Part shown: one piece after another, positions 8,432 through 15,641 of the stretch
Numbering within the stretch: position 1 is the stretch's first letter
Layout: each line of letters begins with the position of its first letter
Notes under the pieces: generated by a model
What the model was told of the DNA's origin: nothing
Seen by the model: only the letters and a program-made list of their open reading frames with translations
The model's database searches: none
Assembly: GCF_017873135.1 (NCBI RefSeq)
Contig: NZ_JAGGJV010000006.1
Coordinates: forward strand, 186,001 to 250,000
Reading direction: 5' to 3'
Source of the DNA: Rhizobium herbae
GTDB lineage: Bacteria; Pseudomonadota; Alphaproteobacteria; Rhizobiales; Rhizobiaceae
DNA length: 64,000 nt
Position numbers and translations under genes: made by a program

Positions 8432-8639
8432 AGTGACCGGCGAAGACCTGCGCTGCGGAAGACACCGCAACAGCGAAATCGACGCCCTTAATGATCGCCC
8501 CGCCGGCGCTGCGAAGTGCTTCCGCCGTTGCAAGGTCGCCCGACAACGGCTTGGGCAATGCCGTTACCGTTCCGGCTGTCAGATCCGCCAGCCAAAGGCC
8601 TGTTTCACCCGGAATGCCAATTACCACTACTTTCGCCAT
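8421..8639 (-). CDS. 72-residue ORF between SARP regulator and ycaO; candidate substrate of the YcaO-TfuA pair
   Basis: Small protein starting MAKVVVIGIPGETGLW and ending QVFAGHYDG, with no Cys. AGGA is eight bases before the ATG at 8639. The gene begins 15 bp after the SARP stop, and its 3' end overlaps the ycaO start by 11 bases (the ATG of ycaO sits in CTATGAC, the codons for Tyr-Asp), so the ORF is real and coupled to ycaO. I do not recognise the family. Size, position and Gly/Ser/Thr content suit a RiPP precursor whose core may be the C-terminal Gly-rich tail. It could also be a small leader-binding or structural partner of YcaO. Confidence 0.65.
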   Translation of the reverse strand: MAKVVVIGIPGETGLWLADLTAGTVTALPKPLSGDLATAEALRSAGGAIIKGVDFAVAVSSAAQVFAGHYDG

Positions 8640-8654
8640 ACTCGTTTTCCTGTG

Positions 8655-10505
8655 TTAGAAGCCTGCTTTGATCAGGCCTTCGCGGTAAAGTTCTCGCTGC
8701 CAATTTTCTCTGTTTGGCACCACCTCGAGCCAGCGTTCGAGGTTAAAGCTTGGATTGTCCCTCAAGACGCGTTGGCGGCAGCTGCGCGCCTTGCTCTTTT
8801 CCCCCAGCATGCCCCAGCTTGCCGCAAGCAATCGGTCTGCCGGCCGCCCGTCCTGCATCTTGCCGACGTAAGCGACCGCGTCTTCGAATTCTCCAAGGAA
8901 ATAGCTGGCACCTGCCGCCGTCCAGAAATAGAGGTCCGGGCAAAGTGGATTGAGTTCTATCGCTTTTTCGATCTTGTTCAAACCGTCTTTTGGCTTCGCG
9001 GCGTGGACGAGGCTATCGGCGTGACTGTAGAGCGCATCGGCATAATGAGGGCTAATGGTTTCGGCGATCGACAAAGCCTCCAGGCTTTCATCCAGCTTTT
9101 GCAGATACAGTTGAACGACGCCCAGCTCTCGGTGCCCGGCAGCCAGTCCGGCATTGTGATGAACCGCAGCCTTTGCCTTCTGCTCGGCAGCGGCAAGCAG
9201 CTCTTCGTCTCCGCGCGCTGTGAGAAGCCATTCAGTCGTCAAGGTACGTGCCATCCCGGCAAGTGCGGGCGCAAAATCCGGGTATTGGCGCAGGGTCTCG
9301 CGAAACTTCTTCCTTGCTCTGCGAATCCCGGGCAGGGACAGTTCCGACAAATGCTGCATGCCCTGAAGGTAATTCAGATACATTTGCGGGCGCGCCTCGA
9401 AATCGAGCTGTGCCGTCGCAGATTCTTCCACCTGGCGCGCAATGGTTTGCGTGATTGTCCGGGAAATCTCGCTGCGCTGCGTGGTCAATCCTTCGGCCGT
9501 CAGAGGAAAGCGCTCTGCCCAGATTATCTCGTCCGTCGGCAGAAAAATGAGCTGCGTGAACAGGCCTTCGCCCGATCGTTTGGTATCGAGCGCATAGATT
9601 ACGCCGTGCTTTTCGAGTACTGCCGCCTTGTCGTCCGCTTCTCGAATACGCTCCGACGTAAAAGGAGCAACGACAGAAACTGTCCGGAGAGAACACAGCC
9701 CAATCGTTACGTCCTCGATAAGGGCATTCGCAACCGATCCGTTGACACGCGAATCTTCCGCCGTGTCCGGAGGAAGCAAGGCAACCCGCGGCAGAAGCGG
9801 CCGCTCGGCTTGCGAAGGGGTTGGCGTAACGCTGATTGCCGTATCCGGCGTGGTTTGCAGGCTGTGCGGAACGGCAAAGAGTCTGTCGGGTGCGTCACCG
9901 GTTTCGATGATTTTGGCCCGATCCAGGATATTGCGAATATCCATGTCATTCGGTGAGCGTTGCAGAATTTGAACGCATGCGATTTTAACGGCTCGTATAT
10001 CCGCTCGCTCGGACGCAATCGGGGATGCATCAATGACCGCGGCCCTTAAAAGCTCGCCATAGCTCCTGCGTTGCCCCTCTATCCACCGCTTCAAGGGACC
10101 ATTTACATTCCGCGCGTTGGCGAGGAATTCTTCCTTCATCGTCTCAACGATCAAGCGCAGGCGAGAAAGCTTGTCGTCACCAGGAAGGAAGCAATCCAGA
10201 TCCGACCGCAATGCATCCGATTGAAGCCGGATCATTTTTCCATCGGCAGCGAGAGGAACTTCGCTCAGCTGCCCCGCCGTTCGCAGGCGAAGCAAAGTCG
10301 AGCGAAGATTCTTGAATGCGATGCTCCGATCGACATCCGGCCACAACATGCCTGCAAGGATTTCGCGAGACACCTCCGACCGTTGACTGGCACGCATATA
10401 GGCAAGGATCACAATACCCCGTTCCGGCAGGAAGATCTGCCGGCCGTCGGGATCAAGCACTTTCAGCTCTCCAAATGTGTGGAGAAAGTATCCCGTTCGC
10501 GCCAC
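8655..10505 (-). CDS. SARP-like winged-helix regulator with C-terminal TPR repeats
   Basis: Protein of 616 aa. Residues 1-110 form an OmpR/SARP-type winged helix (SREILAGMLWPDVDRSIAFKN, then LRSTLLRLR), followed by a BTAD-like helical segment (to about 190). A middle domain (about 240-370: RVALLPPDTAEDSRVNGSVA and WAERFPLTAEG) resembles the fold linking many CadC- and adenylate-cyclase-type TPR proteins. The C-terminal third (about 380-600) is a run of TPR-like helices. It starts with GTG at 10505, 6 bp after the XRE gene stop, and is 15 bp from the 72-codon ORF. It is probably the pathway-specific activator of the YcaO operon or of the downstream small gene. Confidence 0.8.
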   Translation of the reverse strand: MARTGYFLHTFGELKVLDPDGRQIFLPERGIVILAYMRASQRSEVSREILAGMLWPDVDRSIAFKNLRSTLLRLRTAGQLSEVPLAADGKMIRLQSDALRSDLDCFLPGDDKLSRLRLIVETMKEEFLANARNVNGPLKRWIEGQRRSYGELLRAAVIDASPIASERADIRAVKIACVQILQRSPNDMDIRNILDRAKIIETGDAPDRLFAVPHSLQTTPDTAISVTPTPSQAERPLLPRVALLPPDTAEDSRVNGSVANALIEDVTIGLCSLRTVSVVAPFTSERIREADDKAAVLEKHGVIYALDTKRSGEGLFTQLIFLPTDEIIWAERFPLTAEGLTTQRSEISRTITQTIARQVEESATAQLDFEARPQMYLNYLQGMQHLSELSLPGIRRARKKFRETLRQYPDFAPALAGMARTLTTEWLLTARGDEELLAAAEQKAKAAVHHNAGLAAGHRELGVVQLYLQKLDESLEALSIAETISPHYADALYSHADSLVHAAKPKDGLNKIEKAIELNPLCPDLYFWTAAGASYFLGEFEDAVAYVGKMQDGRPADRLLAASWGMLGEKSKARSCRQRVLRDNPSFNLERWLEVVPNRENWQRELYREGLIKAGF

Positions 10506-10511
10506 GGAAAT

Positions 10512-10916
10512 TTACCCCGTCGCGTCCTTTCCGATTTCGTTTTTGGCAACCGATTTCGCCAGCTTGACAATGCTCTGACGCACTGCGGGATCGGATATCG
10601 ACATGAACGCCCTGTTTAGAGCCAAGCCCTCAGAGCTGGAAATGAACATCGAGATGTCGGATATCTCGTTCGGTCCTTCCCCCGCCGCAATCGCTGTTTC
10701 CTCGAAAAAAAAAGATATGGGAACACTCAAGATCGAAGCAATGTTCTGCAGGCGGCTGGCGCCCACGCGATTGGTTCCCTTTTCGTATTTCTGAACCTGC
10801 TGAAATGTTATGCCAAGGCCATCGCCCAGCTTTTCCTGGCTCAGCCCCAGCGTCGTTCGCCGGAAGCGGATACGACTTCCAACATGGACGTCAATCGAAT
10901 TTGGAACCTTGTTCAT
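10512..10916 (-). CDS. XRE-family HTH transcriptional regulator
   Basis: Protein of 134 aa with an N-terminal Cro/C1-type HTH (about residues 9-65: RIRFRRTTLGLSQEKLGDGL, FQQVQKYEKGTNR). It has the size and layout of the rhizobial PraR/SinR-like regulators, with a helical C-terminal half. The frame opens at 10955 but MNKVPNSIDVHVG at 10916 is the family-like start. It is the first gene of the five-gene operon, with a 6-bp gap to the SARP gene. A 29-bp interrupted inverted repeat (TTATGT-N17-ACATAA, 10990-11018) upstream could be its own operator. The role is likely to gate operon expression. Confidence 0.85.
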   Translation of the reverse strand: MNKVPNSIDVHVGSRIRFRRTTLGLSQEKLGDGLGITFQQVQKYEKGTNRVGASRLQNIASILSVPISFFFEETAIAAGEGPNEISDISMFISSSEGLALNRAFMSISDPAVRQSIVKLAKSVAKNEIGKDATG

Positions 10917-10989
10917 AAATGCCCTCATGGCGTCGTTAAAGTTGAATATTAGCACTTTGCTTCAATCGTGTCTGCCTTGCAATCTCGGC

Positions 10990-11018
10990 TTATGTAAAAA
11001 GACGTTTGTCAGACATAA
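10990..11018. promoter_or_regulatory. Inverted repeat TTATGT-N17-ACATAA upstream of the XRE gene
   Basis: Six-base arms at 10990-10995 and 11013-11018, 74 bp before the XRE start, within the 226-bp gap between the TadE-like stop and the XRE gene. It encloses a smaller GAC-N4-GTC dyad. The position suits an autoregulatory operator for the YcaO operon, but arms this short in an AT-rich gap can arise by chance. Confidence 0.25.
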
Positions 11019-11114
11019 AATCCCTCGCGTTGTTCCGTGTCGATCATGTTCCGTCGTCGGCTGGGTGAAATTTTTGAAGCGCCTTTGTCGTGAGCGCATC
11101 GTGATATAACCGGC

Positions 11115-11133
11115 CGTCGGCTTGCCGCCGACG
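11115..11133 (-). terminator. Hairpin after the TadE-like genes
   Basis: Perfect 7-bp stem CGTCGGC/GCCGACG with a 5-base loop, 10 bp beyond the TadE-like stop at 11143 on the minus strand. There is no strong T-run, so it is either a weak intrinsic terminator or a 3'-end stabiliser. It separates the Tad-like operon from the XRE-YcaO operon. Confidence 0.4.
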
Positions 11134-11142
11134 CTGCGATCC

Positions 11143-11715
11143 TCAGCTGTAGCTGATTGTGTTGCCGTTGCGCGGCCTTGTGAGGAAATGCCGGTCATAT
11201 TCGTAGCCATGAATACCGGTAAAACGTTCAAACAAGGCCGAGAAAACGGTTTCCAGTTTGTATTGAACGCGCGTCACGATCATTTGCGTATCGTCTTCGC
11301 GCAAATCCTTGGGAATATCGATGGGTGACGCCTGTCCCGCGGGAAGAGCTGTTGTATGGTAAGCTGCCGACCAGACCACCGTCGCTTTATTGTTCGTGTC
11401 GATGTTCACCACACAGATGAGAATGGTGAGACCCGTGAGGTCATACGGCTCGAGGATCGAGCTCACTCCTGAAAGGATGGTCGAGATATCGGAATGGGTC
11501 CAGCTGCTCTGCATCGACACGATTTCGGCCGTCGTGGACGCAATCTGGTTCATCTTCCTCTGGACTGTCAGTCCCTGTCCGAGGTCGACGGTTCCGGCAA
11601 GCAGGAGGAACAGGAAAGGGAGTAGCAGGACGAATTCGATCGCCGATGCGCCGGCACGATCTTCTCTGAAGCGCCGCAACAATCGTGACACGAAATGATC
11701 TTGAAAGGATTTCAT
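11143..11715 (-). CDS. TadE/TadG-like pilus assembly protein
   Basis: Protein of 190 aa with the TadE N-terminus: a basic stretch followed by GASAIEFVLLLPFLFLLLAG, a type IV pseudopilin-like hydrophobic helix containing the A-x-E-F motif. The rest is predicted periplasmic. The ATG at 11715 (MKSFQDHF) has GGAGG five bases upstream, and the longer frame from 11898 is rejected because it lies within the preceding gene. It is last of three same-strand genes, 10 bp after the 172-aa TadE-like gene. These minor pilin-like proteins normally work with the Flp/Tad secretion apparatus, which is not in this window. Confidence 0.85.
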   Translation of the reverse strand: MKSFQDHFVSRLLRRFREDRAGASAIEFVLLLPFLFLLLAGTVDLGQGLTVQRKMNQIASTTAEIVSMQSSWTHSDISTILSGVSSILEPYDLTGLTILICVVNIDTNNKATVVWSAAYHTTALPAGQASPIDIPKDLREDDTQMIVTRVQYKLETVFSALFERFTGIHGYEYDRHFLTRPRNGNTISYS

Positions 11716-11725
11716 GTGGACCTCC

Positions 11726-12244
11726 TCAGAACGGTTCGTTGCGGAACAATGTGGAAGCGCCCAAAAGATAGCTCCCATCAGACAGTGTTCGACTGGAGAG
11801 GGAGTAGAGATTGACGACCGGAGGCCAGGGCAAAAAAGCTTGCACGAGAATATAGTCGCTGCCGTAGCCGATGTTGAAGCTCTCGGTGACCGTGACATTG
11901 CCCTCGGAATCGATGGGCGTCATGCCGCCGGCTGTCGAGACGTCGGTGATGACTGTGGCCGACACAAGCAGTTTTTTTTCGCAGTTCAACATGTAGACCA
12001 TGTCGCCGCAGACCCGTGCTTTGAACGTCGTCAGGGACATTTTTTGCTCGGCCGCCTGCCCGGTTTTGATAAGCCGGGCGTTTTTGTGCACGGAGGAATC
12101 GAGAGCGGTATTGACGAAGAACATTGCCGAAAGTTCGACGATGCCAAAAATGAGCACGAAGAGCGGCAGCGCCAGGAGCGCGAACTCGATTGCTGCGACG
12201 CCGGATTTATCTTTCAGAAGTCGATGGACGATCCGCGGGCGCAT
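11726..12244 (-). CDS. TadE family minor pseudopilin-like protein
   Basis: Protein of 172 aa with the TadE signature GVAAIEFALLALPLFVLIFG near the N-terminus (about residues 15-34), one membrane helix and an exported C-terminal domain. Two Cys (in ARVCGD and MLNCEKK) could form a disulfide. The ATG shares one base with the TAA of the upstream VWA/TadG-like gene, indicating translational coupling. It probably acts in assembly of Flp-type pili or a related surface structure. Confidence 0.88.
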   Translation of the reverse strand: MRPRIVHRLLKDKSGVAAIEFALLALPLFVLIFGIVELSAMFFVNTALDSSVHKNARLIKTGQAAEQKMSLTTFKARVCGDMVYMLNCEKKLLVSATVITDVSTAGGMTPIDSEGNVTVTESFNIGYGSDYILVQAFLPWPPVVNLYSLSSRTLSDGSYLLGASTLFRNEPF

Positions 12245-13578
12245 TATTGGGTCAGCCGCACGGAGGTTAGATACTGGGTGAACAGAGCTGAAAGACCCTT
12301 TTTGATCTGATCTTCCGACGAGGCGGAAACGAAAAGGTCAGACGACGAGGCGCAATCCTGCAGCGCTATCGGAATATAGTCCTGACGGCTCGTGGTGCCG
12401 CTGACGCCGCTGCGCAGCGTTCCACCCCATGTCGATTTCCAGTCACTGCTATTCATGGTTTTGGCGACGGTGGCGTTGTATCCCCAATCAGCCGGGATCG
12501 CCAAATATTCGGTATAGAGAACAGCGACGGTAGCCTTGCTCTCCTTGAGGTAAGCGCACCAATCCGGATTGAGCGGTGCCACTTTGCCCCAGTTGCTGGC
12601 GCCCGTGGTGACCCATTCGCGTTTCGATTGCACGCCGTCGGTCAGCAGGAGAACCAGCTTTAGCGGCTGGTTGGCGGATGAGCCGTCGCCGGCTGGGCCA
12701 ACCTTGGTCTTCAGGGCCATGAGTGCGGTTTGGAAATCGGTTGATGCCATCGAACTTGCGCTTGTAAGTTTACTTTTATCATCGGACAGCTTCTTGCGCG
12801 CCGAACTGGTCGAGTAATCCGGGGGTAACACTGCTGAAATTGTTTCCCCGAGCCCATAGAGGCCGACCTTGATCCGCGTATGGGTATTGTCGGCGCTATC
12901 GATCATGTCGAGAACCTCGCCCACCGCCTCAAGCGCGACGTCGGACCGCAGCTTGACGCCCGCTGCTTTGCTGTAAGCGTAGTAGGTTGGATATTTTTTT
13001 TTCTGAACGGTGACCGGATCATTGGTGCTGTGGCAGGCAAATTCGCAACCTGCGTTGTTGCGCATCAGTGTCTGGCCTTGGCTTGTCGCTGCCAGGAGCA
13101 TCGAGGGGGATTTGTCGATGACGATATTTACCTCCAGGTGGGAGGTGGCCGGACCTTTGATGGCGCTCGCGACGCTAACAGGTACGGAATTGATGTCGGC
13201 AAGGGACATTAACGTCGTCGGCACCGTTCCTTTGGCCGTGGCTGTAATCGTGTGGCCAGATTTGTCGATCTTGATTTCCGCCAGGTCGTAGCTGGAATCC
13301 CGCTTGTCTGCCTGCGCCTCAAACCAATCGGCAATCTTTGCTTTCAGTTTGACTTCGTCATTGGTGTCGACCTGCTTGATGGCTGCCACCAGGGCGGCGT
13401 CAAGATCGGCCTGCATCTTGTTTTGGACGTTGTAGGCGCGGGTATAGTCAAGACTGGCGCCGACGGCGAGAAGCATCGGCACCGCAGTGATTGCAACGAC
13501 CAGCGCAACGTTTCCGTTTCTGTCACCGAGCAGGGATTTCAACCGCGAGCGAGCGGCGGCGAAAGAGATGAGACGCAT
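12244..13578 (-). CDS. TadG-like pilus assembly protein with VWA domain
   Basis: Protein of 444 aa. The N-terminus has a TadG-type anchor (GDRNGNVALVVAITAVPMLL, about residues 18-37) followed by a predicted extracytoplasmic region. A von Willebrand factor A domain starts near residue 150, with the MIDAS motif DKSPS (in NIVIDKSPSMLL) and a later strand KLVLLLTDGVQS. There is a Cys pair in NNAGCEFACHS. TadG proteins with VWA domains are thought to contribute to adhesion or pilus surface interactions. It is the first gene of the three-gene minus-strand operon. No tadABC, cpa or flp genes are present in the window. Confidence 0.88.
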   Translation of the reverse strand: MRLISFAAARSRLKSLLGDRNGNVALVVAITAVPMLLAVGASLDYTRAYNVQNKMQADLDAALVAAIKQVDTNDEVKLKAKIADWFEAQADKRDSSYDLAEIKIDKSGHTITATAKGTVPTTLMSLADINSVPVSVASAIKGPATSHLEVNIVIDKSPSMLLAATSQGQTLMRNNAGCEFACHSTNDPVTVQKKKYPTYYAYSKAAGVKLRSDVALEAVGEVLDMIDSADNTHTRIKVGLYGLGETISAVLPPDYSTSSARKKLSDDKSKLTSASSMASTDFQTALMALKTKVGPAGDGSSANQPLKLVLLLTDGVQSKREWVTTGASNWGKVAPLNPDWCAYLKESKATVAVLYTEYLAIPADWGYNATVAKTMNSSDWKSTWGGTLRSGVSGTTSRQDYIPIALQDCASSSDLFVSASSEDQIKKGLSALFTQYLTSVRLTQ

Positions 13579-14174
13579 GTTTCCGGATACACCAGTTCAG
13601 CTTTTTGATAAGCCGATGGTGCATTAGAAACATTAGTAACAAGTAAATAGTAATATTTTTGGTGCACTCAAATGACGAAACAATATCCAGTTTACGCATG
13701 CGATTTCGGGAAGAATATCACTCTGACGGCAACAGTGGTTTTCGCGTAAAGACTGTGGCTTCCTTTAGAAAGTATCATTAAGGTTGCATTTTGCCGCTTC
13801 TGGTCGATTTTTCAACTTGAAGTCCCGTATAAATCCGCTTTTAGCTTTAACAAGCCAATATCGGTTTCCCGCCGAAAGCTGAACCTTCTGTTTGACGGTC
13901 GCCGCCTTTCCATCGATTTCGAGCGCGGACCGGACACCTTGTTCGCGCACCGGATATTCAAGTGCTCCAAAAAACGTTTGCGAATGTGCTAATATGTGTA
14001 ATAATCATACTATTCGTCGTGCTGAGGCAGATGACTGGAGACGCTGGCTTTGATAATGAAGCATGAAAGGCGAGAGGGCGACGGCCCCGCCGGGCGAATG
14101 TTTTTCTGCGTCGTCGCAATCCCAACAATGCTCTCCGACGTTCAGTTGCCCATTCCGTCGGGGCGCCGCCTGCG
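13579..14174. other. AT-rich 596-bp intergenic region
   Basis: No convincing gene. By eye it is clearly more AT-rich than its surroundings (for example the TAGAAACATTAGTAACAAG stretch near 13626). A 61-codon GTG-initiated frame (13765-13950, minus; ends AAKCNLNDTF) has no Shine-Dalgarno or recognisable family and may be the remnant of a longer gene. The right end carries the upstream region of the AraC gene. The promoter of the TadG-like operon must lie near 13580-13680, but I cannot pick out a clear -35/-10. Confidence 0.5.
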
Positions 14175-15164
14175 ATGAGCAGACCCGGTCAGGTCTCCCG
14201 TTTCAAGGTTGTCGAGGCGGACGTCGACCAGATGCGTGAACACTATGCAAAGACCCTGAAGCCCGTTCGCGTCAGTACGTTGAACAGGGGGGCCTCAATC
14301 TCGGTGGAAGATACGCATTTCTCGACGGGCGATTTCGACATCTGGTCGGGCATATGCCGCTCCGGAATGGAAGTCAGCTTCTCCGAGCCGCCCGACGCCT
14401 TTGCGATCTACCTGCCGCTTGCGGGAGCGATGGAGGTGGAGACACGGGGACGCCAGTTCGTATCGACACCTGGCAGGCTTATCGCGACGGATCTCTCCCA
14501 GACCCGGATGTTGCGGCTGCATCCCGAGCGAAGCCACATAGGCATTGCCTTCAGCCGCAAAGCCGTAATCCGTCAACTCTCCGAGCTTCTGGACATGCCG
14601 GTGATCCATGACCTCGATCTTTTCACCGAATGCGACATGCACTCCAGTGCCGGTGCAAAGCTTGCCGCATTTGGGCAACTCCTCTGGGACAATCTCGCCA
14701 ATGGTCCACCGGAAAATATCTCGGCGCGCTCCACGGAGTATTTCTTTCGAACGATCATGGTCGCGATGCTTGAAAGCGTGCCACACCGCTATTCGGCGCT
14801 GCTGGAGCGCCCCGCGTCGCCGGCCATGCCGCGGCAGGTGAAACGGGCGATCGACTACATGATCGCGAATATTGCCAGCCCCATCAATGTCGAGGATATC
14901 GCTCAAGCGTCCGGCGTCAGCATCCGTTCGTTGCAGGTGGCCTTCCAGCAGTTCAAGGAAACGACGCCATTGAACTACCTGCGCCAGTTGCGCCTGGAAA
15001 GCGTTCGCCGCGAGCTTGTCGCCGGCAAGCACGATCGCATTTCAGTTTCAGATGTGGCCCGCAATTGGGGTTTTACCCACATGGGACGTTTTTCGGTTCT
15101 CTATCGTGAGGCGTTTGGCGAAATGCCGACGGAAACGCTGCAATTGACGCGCCTCGGCAAGTAA
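14175..15164 (+). CDS. AraC-family transcriptional regulator
   Basis: Protein of 329 aa. The N-terminal two thirds resemble the AraC-binding-like (cupin-type) domain of the AraC_binding_2 group (FAIYLPLAGAMEVETRGRQF). The C-terminal AraC HTH pair occupies about 228-325 (INVEDIAQASGVSIRSLQVA, then VSDVARNWGFTHMGRFSVLY, then FGEMPTE). It stands alone, convergent with the sugar-acid operon on its right. Regulators with this domain often control aromatic or amine catabolism, but nothing adjacent indicates a target. Confidence 0.9.
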   Translation: MSRPGQVSRFKVVEADVDQMREHYAKTLKPVRVSTLNRGASISVEDTHFSTGDFDIWSGICRSGMEVSFSEPPDAFAIYLPLAGAMEVETRGRQFVSTPGRLIATDLSQTRMLRLHPERSHIGIAFSRKAVIRQLSELLDMPVIHDLDLFTECDMHSSAGAKLAAFGQLLWDNLANGPPENISARSTEYFFRTIMVAMLESVPHRYSALLERPASPAMPRQVKRAIDYMIANIASPINVEDIAQASGVSIRSLQVAFQQFKETTPLNYLRQLRLESVRRELVAGKHDRISVSDVARNWGFTHMGRFSVLYREAFGEMPTETLQLTRLGK

Positions 15165-15234
15165 GGCCGGCATGGTCGTTCTGTCTTGGCCATACGTATT
15201 AACGTGTGGCCGCCATTCTACGACAAAGAGCCCT

Positions 15235-15567
15235 CTAAACCGTCGGATACTCGTTCGCCGTAAAGACATGGTGATGGACGCGGCCGGAAAACATCTCCAG
15301 CAGTCCGCCGGTAACGGCACGGCTTTCGAAACGCACATCCGATTGCAGCGCCCTGTTGCAGGTCTCGATATCGGGATAGCGGATGGCAAGCGCCATGGCG
15401 TAGACGGGCGCGCCTTCATCGCGGTCGGCACCATCCAGCACCCGTACCTCCTCGGCGCCCGGAAACCGGGTCCAGAGCGGCACGAGCTTTTCCTTCACAT
15501 AGGCGCGGAATTCCGTTTCCTTGCCCGCGTGGATTTCCCCTTCGAAAAGGGCGTAGCGAATGATCAT
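15235..15567 (-). CDS. Small EthD/dimeric alpha-beta-barrel-like protein
   Basis: About 110 aa, starting MIIRYALFEGEIHAGKE (ATG at 15567); an in-frame ATG at 15591 would add eight residues, and neither has a good Shine-Dalgarno. The alternation and the motif ETEFRAYVKEKLVPLWTRFP followed by GAEEVRVLDG suggest a ferredoxin-like dimeric alpha/beta barrel of the EthD/DUF1330 kind. It lies 74 bp after the ABC solute-binding gene on the same strand and is probably the last gene of that operon. It may be a small mutarotase- or isomerase-like accessory of sugar-acid catabolism; this is a guess. Confidence 0.6.
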   Translation of the reverse strand: MIIRYALFEGEIHAGKETEFRAYVKEKLVPLWTRFPGAEEVRVLDGADRDEGAPVYAMALAIRYPDIETCNRALQSDVRFESRAVTGGLLEMFSGRVHHHVFTANEYPTV

Positions 15568-15641
15568 GGGATTGCTTTCGTCTGAACGCATTGCTGAAGA
15601 AAAAAGGGCATCATTCGCGATGCCCAGCTCCTGGGAGGCTG

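Noticed and set aside
8433-9956. 507-codon plus-strand frame
   Set aside because: Antisense to the SARP/TPR gene; no family resemblance and no ribosome site.
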